NCBI RefSeq assembly: GCF_024699925.1 | Contig: NZ_JAJOMX010000001.1 | Coordinates: 3,014,001-3,078,000 of the forward strand | From: Mesorhizobium sp. J428 | GTDB lineage: Bacteria > Pseudomonadota > Alphaproteobacteria > Rhizobiales > Rhizobiaceae | Direction: 5' to 3' | DNA: 64,000 nucleotides | Shown here: one piece after another, positions 46,585 through 54,851 of the stretch | How positions within the stretch are numbered: the stretch's first letter is position 1 | Layout: the number at the start of each line of letters is the position of its first letter | Position numbers and translations under genes: made by a program | The notes under the pieces: model-generated | What the model was told of the DNA's origin: nothing | Database searches by the model: none | The model's input: only the letters and a program-made list of their open reading frames with translations

Positions 46585-48000
46585 ATGAACCGTCCCGTCG
46601 GCCGAGAGTTCGACAACGCGCTGCTGGTTGAGGCCGATCGCAATTCCTTCCTGCACCCGTTCACTCAGATCACCGACCATAGGGCGAACGGCGCCCTGGT
46701 CATGGCCTCGGCAAAAGGGTGCCGGATCACTGATGCGACGGGGCGCGAGTTCATCGATGCGGCAGCCGGACTCTGGTGCGTCAATGTCGGTTACGGGCGT
46801 GAAGAAATCAGCGAGGCGATCGCGGCGCAGTCACGGCTTCTGCCGTATTTTCACACGTTCAATGGGGTGGGGAACGAGCCCGGCATAAGGTTGGCGGAGA
46901 AGCTGCTTTCTTTGGCCCCGGCGGGCATGAAGCGCGTCTTCTACGGCTCGTCCGGATCGGATGCGAACGACACCGCCGTCAAGCTGCTGTGGCATTACAA
47001 TATCTGCCGCGGCAAGCCCAACAAGCGCAAGATCATCTCCCGCAACTACGCCTATCACGGTGTCTCCGTCGCATCGGGAAGCCTGAGCGGGATTCCGATG
47101 GTGCACGAGCATTTCGGCCTGCCACTCGACTTCGTGCGTCACGTCTCCCGGCCTGACCTTTATCGCGACGCGCCAGAGCGGCAATGCCATACCGAAGAGG
47201 CCTACTCCGCGTGGCTTGCCGATGAGCTCGACCGAATGATCGTGGCCGAGGGGCCGGATACGGTTGCCGGCTTTGTCGCCGAACCGGTGATGGGTACCGG
47301 CGGCGTCCTGCCGCCTCCGCGTGGATATTTCGAGGCTCTTCAGCAGGTTCTCGACCGTCACGACGTTCATTTGATCTCGGACGAGGTCATTACCGGCTAT
47401 GGGCGCACCGGCACCTGGTTTGCGTCGGAGCCGAGCGGCATGCGCCCCGATATCGTCCTCACCGCGAAAGGTGTCACCAGCGGTTACCTGCCGCTTTCCG
47501 CGGTCTTCGTCGGCGAGAAGGTCTGGTCCGCCATCGAGGATGCGTCGCGAGACGGCCGTGTCTTCGCACATGGCTTCACCTACTCCGGTCATCCCACCTG
47601 CGCGGCTGCGGCGCTTGCCAATATCGACATCATCGAGCGAGAGGGCTTGGTGGACCGCGTGGCGGACATCGCGCCGATCTTTCGTGACGTGATCACGGCC
47701 GCTGTCGGCGATCTACCGCTCGTCGGTGACATCCGCACCGCCGGATTTATGATGGGAGTGGAACTGGTGGCGGATCGCACCAGCAAGGCGCGGCTTCCCG
47801 CCGGCGCCAAGCCCGCCGGGCGCGTGGCGCTGGCGGCGCGCCGCCATGGCGTGCTGGTTCGGGGCTTGCCGAACTCCGACATCATTGCGCTTTCTCCTCC
47901 GTTCATTGTCACCGAGGAGGAATTGGGCATCATTGCTTCCGGCCTGAAACGCGCTATCGAGGAGGTCACGCAGGAACTCAGGTCTGAAGGAGCGATGTGA
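46585..48000 (+). CDS. Class III aminotransferase, omega-amino acid:pyruvate type (copy 1)
   Basis: 471 residues from ATG 46585, CTGGAG 7 bp upstream. Fold-type I PLP enzyme: substrate pocket GLWCVNVGYGREEISEAI, phosphate site YGSSGSDANDTAVKLL, DEVITGYGRTG with the cofactor Asp, and the PLP Lys in TAKGVTSGYLPLSA. Family members move the terminal amino group of omega-amino acids or amines to pyruvate or 2-oxoglutarate. It is first in a plus-strand operon under element copy 3, 4 bp before the dehydrogenase gene. It is about 45 percent like the second copy by eye. Confidence 0.88.
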   Translation: MNRPVGREFDNALLVEADRNSFLHPFTQITDHRANGALVMASAKGCRITDATGREFIDAAAGLWCVNVGYGREEISEAIAAQSRLLPYFHTFNGVGNEPGIRLAEKLLSLAPAGMKRVFYGSSGSDANDTAVKLLWHYNICRGKPNKRKIISRNYAYHGVSVASGSLSGIPMVHEHFGLPLDFVRHVSRPDLYRDAPERQCHTEEAYSAWLADELDRMIVAEGPDTVAGFVAEPVMGTGGVLPPPRGYFEALQQVLDRHDVHLISDEVITGYGRTGTWFASEPSGMRPDIVLTAKGVTSGYLPLSAVFVGEKVWSAIEDASRDGRVFAHGFTYSGHPTCAAAALANIDIIEREGLVDRVADIAPIFRDVITAAVGDLPLVGDIRTAGFMMGVELVADRTSKARLPAGAKPAGRVALAARRHGVLVRGLPNSDIIALSPPFIVTEEELGIIASGLKRAIEEVTQELRSEGAM

Positions 48001-48004
48001 GCAA

Positions 48005-48973
48005 ATGACGCAATCGATCGTCTATCGCGGCAGGGGTATTCGCACTGTCGCAGTGATCGGATGCGGCCTGATCGGTGCGATGTGGGCTGCCTACTTCCTG
48101 CATCGCGGGCTGAACGTTCGCGCGTGGGATCCTGCCCAGGACGGCGAACAGCGGCTTAAGGCACTGGTCAACGAGGGGCTGAAGGACCTTCGCATGCTGG
48201 GTGGCGAGCTTGGCAAGCAGGGTGAGCTGACGTGGTGCAATTCCTGGGCCGAGGCGATTGTCGAGGCGGACTACGTGCAGGAGAACGCGCCCGAGAAGAT
48301 TGCGCTCAAGCAGGAACTGCTCGCCAGGATCGATGCCGGATTGCCGGCTGATGTGGTGATCGGGTCCAGCACCTCGTCGTTTCCGGCAAGTGCGCTACAG
48401 GCGCAATGCGCCAGCCCCCAGCGCGTCATCGTTGCGCATCCGTTCAATCCGCCGCATCTGGTGCCGCTGGTCGAACTTGTCGGCGGGGAGCGAGGCGCGC
48501 CGGCTGCGATCGACGCTGCCTATTCATTCTTCGAGGGCATCGGCAAGACGCCGGTGCGGGTGGCGCGCGAGGCTGTCGGGCACCTTGCCAACCGGCTCAA
48601 TGCCGCGCTCTGGCGCGAGGCGGTGAACATCGTCGCGGAGGGCATCGCCTCCGTCGAGGACGTCGATCGAGCGGTGCGGCACGGTCCCGGCCTGCGATGG
48701 GCGATCGATGGCCCACACATGCTTTTTCACCTCGGTGGCGGCGAGGGTGGTTTGCGCGCCTATATCGAACACCTCGGTCCCGCGCAGGAAGCCCGTTGGG
48801 CCTCGCTCGGCACTCCGCGGCTCGATGAGGAGACGAAGCGCAAGCTGATCGAAGGCATGGACCGTGAAGTGGCCGGCCGCTCCATGGAAGAGCTCAAGAC
48901 GAGGCGCGATCGCCTGCTGATCGGACTGCTGCGTCTCATGGCGGAGGACGAAGCGAGCGAGGGACGGCAATGA
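48005..48973 (+). CDS. 3-hydroxyacyl-CoA dehydrogenase family, L-carnitine dehydrogenase-like
   Basis: 322 residues, the length of carnitine dehydrogenases. The Rossmann site is VAVIGCGLIGAMWAAYFLHRG with acidic WDP after strand 2. The blocks QENAPEKIALKQELLARIDAG, IVAHPFNPPHLVPLVELVGG and the C-terminal VEDVDRAVRHGPGLRWA are shared with carnitine dehydrogenase and lambda-crystallin. The thioesterase extension of some carnitine dehydrogenases is absent. It likely oxidises a 3-hydroxy group beta to a free carboxylate. The ATGA overlap with the beta-keto acid cleavage gene implies product channelling in the pathway. Confidence 0.85.
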   Translation: MTQSIVYRGRGIRTVAVIGCGLIGAMWAAYFLHRGLNVRAWDPAQDGEQRLKALVNEGLKDLRMLGGELGKQGELTWCNSWAEAIVEADYVQENAPEKIALKQELLARIDAGLPADVVIGSSTSSFPASALQAQCASPQRVIVAHPFNPPHLVPLVELVGGERGAPAAIDAAYSFFEGIGKTPVRVAREAVGHLANRLNAALWREAVNIVAEGIASVEDVDRAVRHGPGLRWAIDGPHMLFHLGGGEGGLRAYIEHLGPAQEARWASLGTPRLDEETKRKLIEGMDREVAGRSMEELKTRRDRLLIGLLRLMAEDEASEGRQ

Positions 48974-49752
48974 GCACGCTGCCGCTCGTCATGGTCGCGC
49001 CCACCGGCGCGCGGCGCACCAAGGCTGATCACCCTGAACTGCCGATGACGGTCAGCGAGATCGTCGATGCTGCCGAGGCCTGCTGGAAGGCGGGTGCTGG
49101 AGCGATCCATGCGCATGTGCGCGATGCCGGCGGCGGTCATCTGCTCGATGCAGGCGCTTATCGCGAACTGATCGAGGTTCTCGCGGAGCGCGTGCCGCAG
49201 ATGGCCGTACAAATCTCGACAGAAGCCGTTGGCATCTACAGCGCGGACGAGCAGATGCGGCTGGTGCGGACTCTTAACCCTCCCGCCATTTCAGCGGCCA
49301 TTCGAGAACTGATCCCGGTCGGCGCGGATGAGGGCGCAGCCCGTGAATTCTATGCCATGTGCGGCGATGAAGGCATCGACGTGCAGCATATCCTCTACGA
49401 TGTGGCCGATATCGAACGTCTTTCGGATCTGATCGCGCGGGACGTGGTGACACCAGGCCGGCCCCCGGTGATTTATGTGCTCGGTCGCTACTCCGTGAAT
49501 CAGGAAAGCAGTCCTGACGACCTCGCTCCATTCCTGGAGGCGGCAGGCCGGCTGCTGGATGCGCCGGATTGGATGATCTGCGCGTTCGGTCGCCGAGAGA
49601 GCGATTGTCTGGAGGCTGCGATGCGTGCCGGAGGCAAGGTGCGCGTCGGGTTCGAAAACAGCCTCTGGAATGCCGACGGGTCGATTGCCGCCTCGAACGC
49701 AGCGCGCGTGGCAGAGGTTGCAGAGCGCGCCAGGCTGCTCGGTCTGAGATGA
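48970..49752 (+). CDS. Beta-keto acid cleavage enzyme (BKACE, DUF849)
   Basis: 260 residues. It has the BKACE zinc motif in AGAIHAHVRD, followed by a strand-rich TIM-barrel pattern (EVLAERVPQMAVQISTEAVG and so on). BKACEs condense a beta-keto acid with acetyl-CoA and release acetoacetate plus the shortened acyl-CoA; known substrates include 3-keto-5-aminohexanoate and dehydrocarnitine. Slightly short for the family (270-310). With the preceding dehydrogenase it makes the two-step 3-hydroxy acid route known from carnitine breakdown, but the rest of the island points to an amine-bearing, non-carnitine substrate. Confidence 0.86.
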   Translation: MSTLPLVMVAPTGARRTKADHPELPMTVSEIVDAAEACWKAGAGAIHAHVRDAGGGHLLDAGAYRELIEVLAERVPQMAVQISTEAVGIYSADEQMRLVRTLNPPAISAAIRELIPVGADEGAAREFYAMCGDEGIDVQHILYDVADIERLSDLIARDVVTPGRPPVIYVLGRYSVNQESSPDDLAPFLEAAGRLLDAPDWMICAFGRRESDCLEAAMRAGGKVRVGFENSLWNADGSIAASNAARVAEVAERARLLGLR

Positions 49753-49759
49753 AATAGCC

Positions 49760-50659
49760 ATGAGCAGCAGTGCATATCGGATATTCGACGCCCATCTGGT
49801 CGAGCGCCATCTCCTGACGCCCAACATGGCACGTCTTGTGTTCGGTGGTCCCGATCTGTCCGCGATGACAACGCTCGCGCCAGACCAGCGCATCAAGTTG
49901 TTCTTTCCGCACGAGGATGGCGCGCCGCCGGCGATACCCAACCGGCCGGACTGGTATCAGCTCTACAAGTCCGCGCCGCCGAGCGAGCGTGCGCCGATGC
50001 GGACCTATACAATCCGTGCGGTTGATGCCGCGGCACAGCGGCTGACCGTCGACTTCGTCGTCCACGGCGATAATGGCCCGGCCTCTCGCTGGGCTATGGC
50101 TGCTTCGTTGGGGGACAGTCTGCAGATATCGGCGCCGAACGGTGGCTATGACGGGGCGATTGGCGGCTTCGATTGGGAACCGCCAGACGGGCTAACTGAC
50201 CTTCTTATCATAGGCGACGAAACAGCGTTGCCGGCAATCGCCGGCATTCTCGAGCAGATCGCGACATGGTCGGTAAAGCCCCGGGCGCAGGTTTCGGTCG
50301 AGGTGCCGCTGGCGGCCGACGCGCAGCGCATGCCGAGTTGGGACGGCCTCGACCTGCGTTGGATGGCGCGGGAGCCCGCTGGCCATGCCTATGGCTCGCT
50401 GATGATCGAGGCCGCGCTTGGTGCAGAGGTCCCAGCCAGCGCGGGCGCCGCCTCACCCGGCAATCTGGCGGCCGTGAACGTCGACAAGGACATTCTTTGG
50501 GACAGGGCGGAGCAGACAAGCGGTGGATTCTACGGCTGGGTCGCGGGCGAGACCGCCGCGGTCAGTCGGATCCGCACTCACTTCGTGTCGGAGCGCGCGA
50601 TAGATCGCCGCCGCCTGACGATGATGGGCTACTGGCGCCACGGCAAGCCACATGCGTGA
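49760..50659 (+). CDS. Siderophore-interacting (ViuB/SIP) family FAD/NAD(P)H reductase
   Basis: 299 residues. The FAD-binding block is MRTYTIRAVD, the NAD(P) domain starts LLIIGDETALPAIAGILEQ, and the C-terminal Trp-rich GGFYGWVAGETAAVSRIRTH and YWRHGKPHA are typical of ferric-siderophore reductases. No siderophore genes are nearby. In this operon it may instead supply electrons to an oxygenase or to an N-oxygenated substrate; that is inference. It starts 8 bp after BKACE. Confidence 0.82.
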   Translation: MSSSAYRIFDAHLVERHLLTPNMARLVFGGPDLSAMTTLAPDQRIKLFFPHEDGAPPAIPNRPDWYQLYKSAPPSERAPMRTYTIRAVDAAAQRLTVDFVVHGDNGPASRWAMAASLGDSLQISAPNGGYDGAIGGFDWEPPDGLTDLLIIGDETALPAIAGILEQIATWSVKPRAQVSVEVPLAADAQRMPSWDGLDLRWMAREPAGHAYGSLMIEAALGAEVPASAGAASPGNLAAVNVDKDILWDRAEQTSGGFYGWVAGETAAVSRIRTHFVSERAIDRRRLTMMGYWRHGKPHA

Positions 50660-50780
50660 CGGCTATTTCAATCCGTCGGCACCGGCCTTTGCCATTACAT
50701 CCTCGCCGCGCACGCGGCGGGCCGAGCTCCTGCGCCTGTGTGCCCGCATCGGCTATTCACCGCCTGACGTTTCTTCCTGA
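50652..50780 (+). CDS. Small ORF of 42 codons between SIP-family and aminotransferase genes
   Basis: ATG 50652 overlaps the end of the reductase gene by 8 bp, and the stop lies 30 bp before the next ATG, so it exactly fills the operon gap. The sequence has an N-terminal Pro/Ser-rich half and a basic helix (RTRRAELLRLCARIGY). Codon use is like the neighbours. No family recognised. It could be an unannotated small protein or a gene remnant. Confidence 0.35.
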   Translation: MRDGYFNPSAPAFAITSSPRTRRAELLRLCARIGYSPPDVSS

Positions 50781-50810
50781 ACCCATCGTGACAACAGGAA
50801 GGAAGAGAAA

Positions 50811-52190
50811 ATGACCTGTCAGAACTTTACGCGCGAAGCGCTGCAGACGATCGATTCGGCGCACCACCTGCATCCGTTCACCGACCACAAGCAATTGCGT
50901 GCCACGGGTGCACGGATGGTTGTGCGGGCCGACGGACCCTTCGTCTACGACGTCGACGGCAACGAGATCCTCGACGGCATGGCCGGCTTGTGGTGCGTCA
51001 ATGTCGGCTACGGCCGCGAAGAACTGGCGCGCGCCGCCTATGAGCAAATGAAGGAGTTGCCGTTCTACAATTCCTTCTTCCGCTGCACGACGCCGACGCC
51101 GGTACTGTTGTCCGGCAAGCTGGCCGAACTCGCCCCTGCGAACGTCAATCAGGTATTCTACGGCTCCTCGGGATCGGAAGCCAACGACACTGCGCTGCGC
51201 CTTGTGCGACACTACTGGACCCTGGAGGGCAAGCCCTCGAAGCGGATCGTCATCTCGCGCAAATCAGCCTATCACGGTTCGTCGGTCGCCGGGGCGTCCC
51301 TCAGCGGCATGGAGCACATGCATGGCCAGCTCTATGGTGCCGTGCCTGGCATCGTGCATGTGATGCCGCCCTATGCGTTCGAGCTGGCGCTGCCAGGCGA
51401 AAGCGACCACGATTTCGGGTTGCGTGCTGCGCGAGCTGTGGAGACGGCGATCCTTGAAGCGGGGGCGGAAAACGTCGCTGCCTTCATCGGCGAGCCGGTC
51501 CTCGGCGCCGGGGGCGTCAAGATCCCACCGGCCAGCTATTGGCCCGAGATTCAGCGGATCTGCGCGAAATACGACGTGCTGCTGATGATCGATGAAGTCA
51601 TCACCGGCTATGGCCGCACCGGCGAGTGGTTTGCGTGCCAGACCTTCGAGATAAAGCCTGACACGATCACGACCGCCAAGGCGCTCACCTCCGGCTACCA
51701 GCCGCTGTCGGCCTTGCTTGTCGGCGACCGCATTGCGGAGACTTTGATCAACAAGGGCGGCGAGTTCTATCACGGCTATACCTATTCGGGGCATCCCGTG
51801 GCCTGCGCCGTCGCTCTCAAGAACCTGGAGATCATCGAGCGTGAAGGCCTGATCGACCGCGTCCGCGACGACACGGGTCCCTATCTCGCCGCCGCGCTTG
51901 CAGAGCGTATCGGCGGACATCCGCTGGTCGGTGAAACGCGCTCGATCGGATTGATGGCGGCGATCGAAATCGTCAAGGACAAGACCGACCGAAGCCGTTT
52001 CAAGCCGGACGGCGCGGGAGATAAGGTACGCGACTGGTCGATAGCCAACGGGCTCATGGTTCGCGCTGTAGGCGACACGATCATCATGTCGCCGCCGCTG
52101 GTCTGGACCCGCGAGCATGTCGACATGGCATGCGAGCGCCTGGCGAATGCGCTGGATCGCGCGGAGGCAGAGTTGCGACGGGCGGCCTGA
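50811..52190 (+). CDS. Class III aminotransferase, omega-amino acid:pyruvate type (copy 2)
   Basis: 459 residues from ATG 50811 with AGGAAGGAAG upstream. Blocks match copy 1: GLWCVNVGYGREELARAAYEQ, FYGSSGSEANDTALRLV, DEVITGYGRTGEWFA, and the PLP Lys in TTAKALTSGYQPLSA. Two enzymes of the same type in one operon suggest either two amine groups or two chain lengths to be transaminated. Last gene of the operon that begins at 46585. Confidence 0.88.
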   Translation: MTCQNFTREALQTIDSAHHLHPFTDHKQLRATGARMVVRADGPFVYDVDGNEILDGMAGLWCVNVGYGREELARAAYEQMKELPFYNSFFRCTTPTPVLLSGKLAELAPANVNQVFYGSSGSEANDTALRLVRHYWTLEGKPSKRIVISRKSAYHGSSVAGASLSGMEHMHGQLYGAVPGIVHVMPPYAFELALPGESDHDFGLRAARAVETAILEAGAENVAAFIGEPVLGAGGVKIPPASYWPEIQRICAKYDVLLMIDEVITGYGRTGEWFACQTFEIKPDTITTAKALTSGYQPLSALLVGDRIAETLINKGGEFYHGYTYSGHPVACAVALKNLEIIEREGLIDRVRDDTGPYLAAALAERIGGHPLVGETRSIGLMAAIEIVKDKTDRSRFKPDGAGDKVRDWSIANGLMVRAVGDTIIMSPPLVWTREHVDMACERLANALDRAEAELRRAA

Positions 52191-52214
52191 CTGGAGCAGA
52201 TCAGCTCGCAGCGG

Positions 52215-52239
52215 CGGGCCGGGGCGATGCTCCGGCCCG
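52215..52239. terminator. Hairpin between convergent aminotransferase and serine hydrolase genes
   Basis: CGGGCCGG (52215-52222) pairs with CCGGCCCG (52232-52239) around a 9-base loop in the 56-bp gap between converging genes. There is no T-run. Position supports a bidirectional terminator. Confidence 0.5.
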
Positions 52240-52246
52240 TCTGCGT

Positions 52247-53437
52247 TCAGCCGGCAAGCTCGTTTCGGATGGCGTGCATTGCGGCGAGAAGTTCGAGCGA
52301 CAGGTCCGCCGAGGAGAAGTCCGGCCATGTCGAGAGCTTGACGATCACCAGTTCCGCCTCCGGGTCGGCGTAGATCGACTGACCGAAGATGCCGCGCGCC
52401 CATAGGCAGCGACGCTCGCTGTCTTCGATCCAGAACTGGTTGGAATAGGCACCGTCCGGCAGCACGCTGCGATAGATGCCCTGGAAGAGAGACCGGTCAC
52501 CGGTGCGGCTGGCTTCGATCCAGGACGACGGAACGATCTGCCGCCCGTTGCACGCACCCTCCTCGACAAGCAGCAGGCCGAAGCGGCCGAAATCCCGCAG
52601 CGTGGCGCAGAGGCCCCCATCCGCAAGGGCAGCGCCAGCGTCGTCCACGGTAATGTAGGCATCTTCCTCAGCCCCCATCGGCTGCCAGATCTTTTCACTG
52701 ACAAGCTCGGCGAGCGATTGTCCAGCGACCCGCTCGACGAGGAAGCCGAGCACGTCGGTTTCGATGGAGCGATAGCGAAACAGTTCGCCATGTTCCCGCT
52801 CCTTTTCATCGAGCGTGAGGATAAGCTGCCACATGGTTCGCGGCCAGTCCTGCCTCGTGTAGACCTTCCAGCCACAGGCCTGGTCGATCTTCTGCATATG
52901 CGAGCCAGGCGTCGTATAGGACTCGTCGAAGACCGTTCCGCTGGTCATGTCGAGGAGATGTTTGACCGTTGCGCCGCGATAGGCGGTGGCCTCGAGTTCC
53001 GGCAAGTAGCGCGTCGCAGGCGCGGCGACATCGATCGCTCCCTCGCCGGCCAGGATGCCGACCAGCGTCCCTACCACAGATTTGGTGACCGACATGGCAA
53101 GGTGGGTGCCGTGCGGCTTCATCCCGTTGCGGTAGTCTTCCATGACTATCCGCCCGCGATGCAGGACAAGGAAGCCGTCGGTGAAGGAGGCGTCGAGATA
53201 TTGCCCGACGGTGCGACGTTGCCCGGCGAAATCGTAGCCGACACCCGCTAGGTCGGTCGTTGCCGAAGGCAGGATTCGCGCGCCGTAGTTGCCCCGCCAG
53301 ATCTGCGCCGTCGCAGTCATTTCGCGGATGTGCTGGAACGTCCAGCGATGATGAGGCGGGAGATCCCATTCGGTTCGCGGGATAATGGGCGCCCCCGGAT
53401 TTCTCGGGTCACGGGGGTTGTCAACGGCGACCGACAT
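52247..53437 (-). CDS. Serine hydrolase, class C beta-lactamase/NylB-like (copy 2)
   Basis: 396 residues. The nucleophile motif is SVTK in HLAMSVTKSVVGTLVG, the Tyr motif YRS in LFRYRSIETDVLGFLVERV, and DMTSGTVFDESYTTPGSHMQK lies between. It is collinear with the hydrolase at 30874-32072 throughout, including the N-terminal RWTFQHIREMTATA. No signal peptide, so cytoplasmic like NylB. Substrates of the fold range from 6-aminohexanoate oligomers to esters and D-peptides. It is divergent from copy 3 across shared-element copy 4. Confidence 0.86.
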   Translation of the reverse strand: MSVAVDNPRDPRNPGAPIIPRTEWDLPPHHRWTFQHIREMTATAQIWRGNYGARILPSATTDLAGVGYDFAGQRRTVGQYLDASFTDGFLVLHRGRIVMEDYRNGMKPHGTHLAMSVTKSVVGTLVGILAGEGAIDVAAPATRYLPELEATAYRGATVKHLLDMTSGTVFDESYTTPGSHMQKIDQACGWKVYTRQDWPRTMWQLILTLDEKEREHGELFRYRSIETDVLGFLVERVAGQSLAELVSEKIWQPMGAEEDAYITVDDAGAALADGGLCATLRDFGRFGLLLVEEGACNGRQIVPSSWIEASRTGDRSLFQGIYRSVLPDGAYSNQFWIEDSERRCLWARGIFGQSIYADPEAELVIVKLSTWPDFSSADLSLELLAAMHAIRNELAG

Positions 53438-53591
53438 GCTGTCTCCTCAAGGCCTGGTTCGGTATGAATCCGGGCGGCAGCTCGGATCTTCAAATTCAGT
53501 TTAGTCGCCGGCTCGGCGTTCCGAGAATCCGACTTAATCGTTCATTGCCAGCACGTTCAATCCAATAACCGAACACTTTCATCTTAGCATA

Positions 53592-53616
53592 TTGCGCGAT
53601 CTGCGATCGCACTATA
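53592..53616 (+). promoter_or_regulatory. Shared 25-bp element, copy 4 (between two serine hydrolase genes)
   Basis: TTGCG-N11-CGCAC followed by TATATC; only one base differs from copy 1 (the second A of CGCAA is C). It lies 33 bp before the plus-strand hydrolase ATG and 154 bp before the minus-strand hydrolase start. 53438-53591 shows nothing else recognisable. Confidence 0.8.
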
Positions 53617-53649
53617 TCGATATGCGGGTGGGATTTCGAGAGGGCAAGA

Positions 53650-54798
53650 ATGAACGCTGCTACACAGTTTCGACGCGCTGATATCGACCTGAACAATTGG
53701 CGCATGCGACCTTATTCCGCCTGGGCATTCCAGCACGTAGCGGAGTTCGTGCCGTCCGCCCAGATCGAAGGTGTGCGGAGGCAGGAGGCGCCAGTTGTCG
53801 AACTCGGCGGCTTCGCGGATCTGCAGGTCGCAAACGTTGCGGGAGAAGAGCGCCGGCTTCCTGACTTCCTTGCTGAAAGCCACAGCGATGCGCTTGTCGT
53901 GATGCGCGAGGGCAAGGTGGTCGCGGAATGGTATGCACCCCACACAACACCCTTCCGCCCGCATCTCGTCTTTTCCATCTCAAAGTCATTTACCGGTCTT
54001 CTGGCTGGAATCCTGGAGGAGGAAGGCAAGCTGTCGTTCGACCAGATGGTCACCGATTTCGTGCCTGAAGCGGCCGGTTCGGCCTATGACGACCTGACCC
54101 TCTATGACCTGTTCAACATGACCGTGGCGGTGGAATTCGAGGAAAGCTACCTCGACGCGACCGGAGACTTCGACCGGTATCGTCGCGCAATGCTCTGGAA
54201 ACCGGAGCGGGCAGACGAGGCTACACTGACGCTTCGCGAACTGTTCTGCCGGCTGCCTCGCGCCGCGCACGGACATGGTACGCGCCACGCCTATCGTTCG
54301 CCCAATGCCGATATGGCCGGCATCGTCGTCGAAATCGCCTCGGGCAAGCGCTACGCGGATCTGCTGAGCGAACGGATCTGGAAGCCAATGGGCGCGCACA
54401 CGGATGGTTTCATCACCGTCGACCGCGCGGGCAATCCTCGTTCCTCCGGCGGCATTTCCGTCACGGCGCGCGACCTGGCGCGGCTTGGCGACCTGGTGAG
54501 GGTCGGTGGGGACGATGTCCTGCCGAACGGATTCGTCGAGCGGCTGTGGGCAGGCGGCAACCGAGAGGTCTGGGCGAGCGGCGACCAGCGCCTGCTTTAT
54601 CCCGGCGGAAGCTACCTGGCCTACTGGTACGAAACCGGCACGGGCGCTCTGGCCGCGATGGGCATCCATGGCCAGTGCCTCTGGATCGACAGAGCTTCGC
54701 AGACGGTGGTCGTGCGTCAGTCTTCGGAGCCTATGCCGATCGATGACAAGCTCGACCAGCGTGTCATCGCAATGATGAAGGCCATCTGCTCTGCCTGA
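53650..54798 (+). CDS. Serine hydrolase, class C beta-lactamase/NylB-like (copy 3)
   Basis: 382 residues. The nucleophile motif is SISK (LVFSISKSFTGLLAGIL), followed by LTLYDLFNMTVAVEFEESYLD and, as second motif, YRSPNADMAGIVVEIASG. The N-terminus (NWRMRPYSAWAFQHVAEFVPSAQIEG) keeps the pattern of copies 1 and 2, but overall it is more divergent. It is the first plus-strand gene after element copy 4 and precedes the LysR gene by 53 bp. Confidence 0.86.
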   Translation: MNAATQFRRADIDLNNWRMRPYSAWAFQHVAEFVPSAQIEGVRRQEAPVVELGGFADLQVANVAGEERRLPDFLAESHSDALVVMREGKVVAEWYAPHTTPFRPHLVFSISKSFTGLLAGILEEEGKLSFDQMVTDFVPEAAGSAYDDLTLYDLFNMTVAVEFEESYLDATGDFDRYRRAMLWKPERADEATLTLRELFCRLPRAAHGHGTRHAYRSPNADMAGIVVEIASGKRYADLLSERIWKPMGAHTDGFITVDRAGNPRSSGGISVTARDLARLGDLVRVGGDDVLPNGFVERLWAGGNREVWASGDQRLLYPGGSYLAYWYETGTGALAAMGIHGQCLWIDRASQTVVVRQSSEPMPIDDKLDQRVIAMMKAICSA

Positions 54799-54851
54799 AA
54801 CTCGACGCCGGTAGGTTAGGAACGCCGGCGACGCCGGCAAGGAAATCGCCC

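Noticed and set aside
46365..46631. 88-codon frame running through element copy 3 into the aminotransferase
   Set aside because: No ribosome site, ends inside the aminotransferase gene in the wrong frame, and its codons simply translate the shared element.
48005..49752. True carnitine degradation locus
   Set aside because: The dehydrogenase-BKACE pair fits, but there is no thioesterase, betaine/carnitine transporter or demethylase nearby, and aminotransferases flank the pair; kept only as an alternative.
32400..53616. Shared 25-bp elements as ends of a mobile element or recombination sites
   Set aside because: All four have the same orientation, lie only at divergent promoters, have a TATA box attached, and no transposase or recombinase is present.
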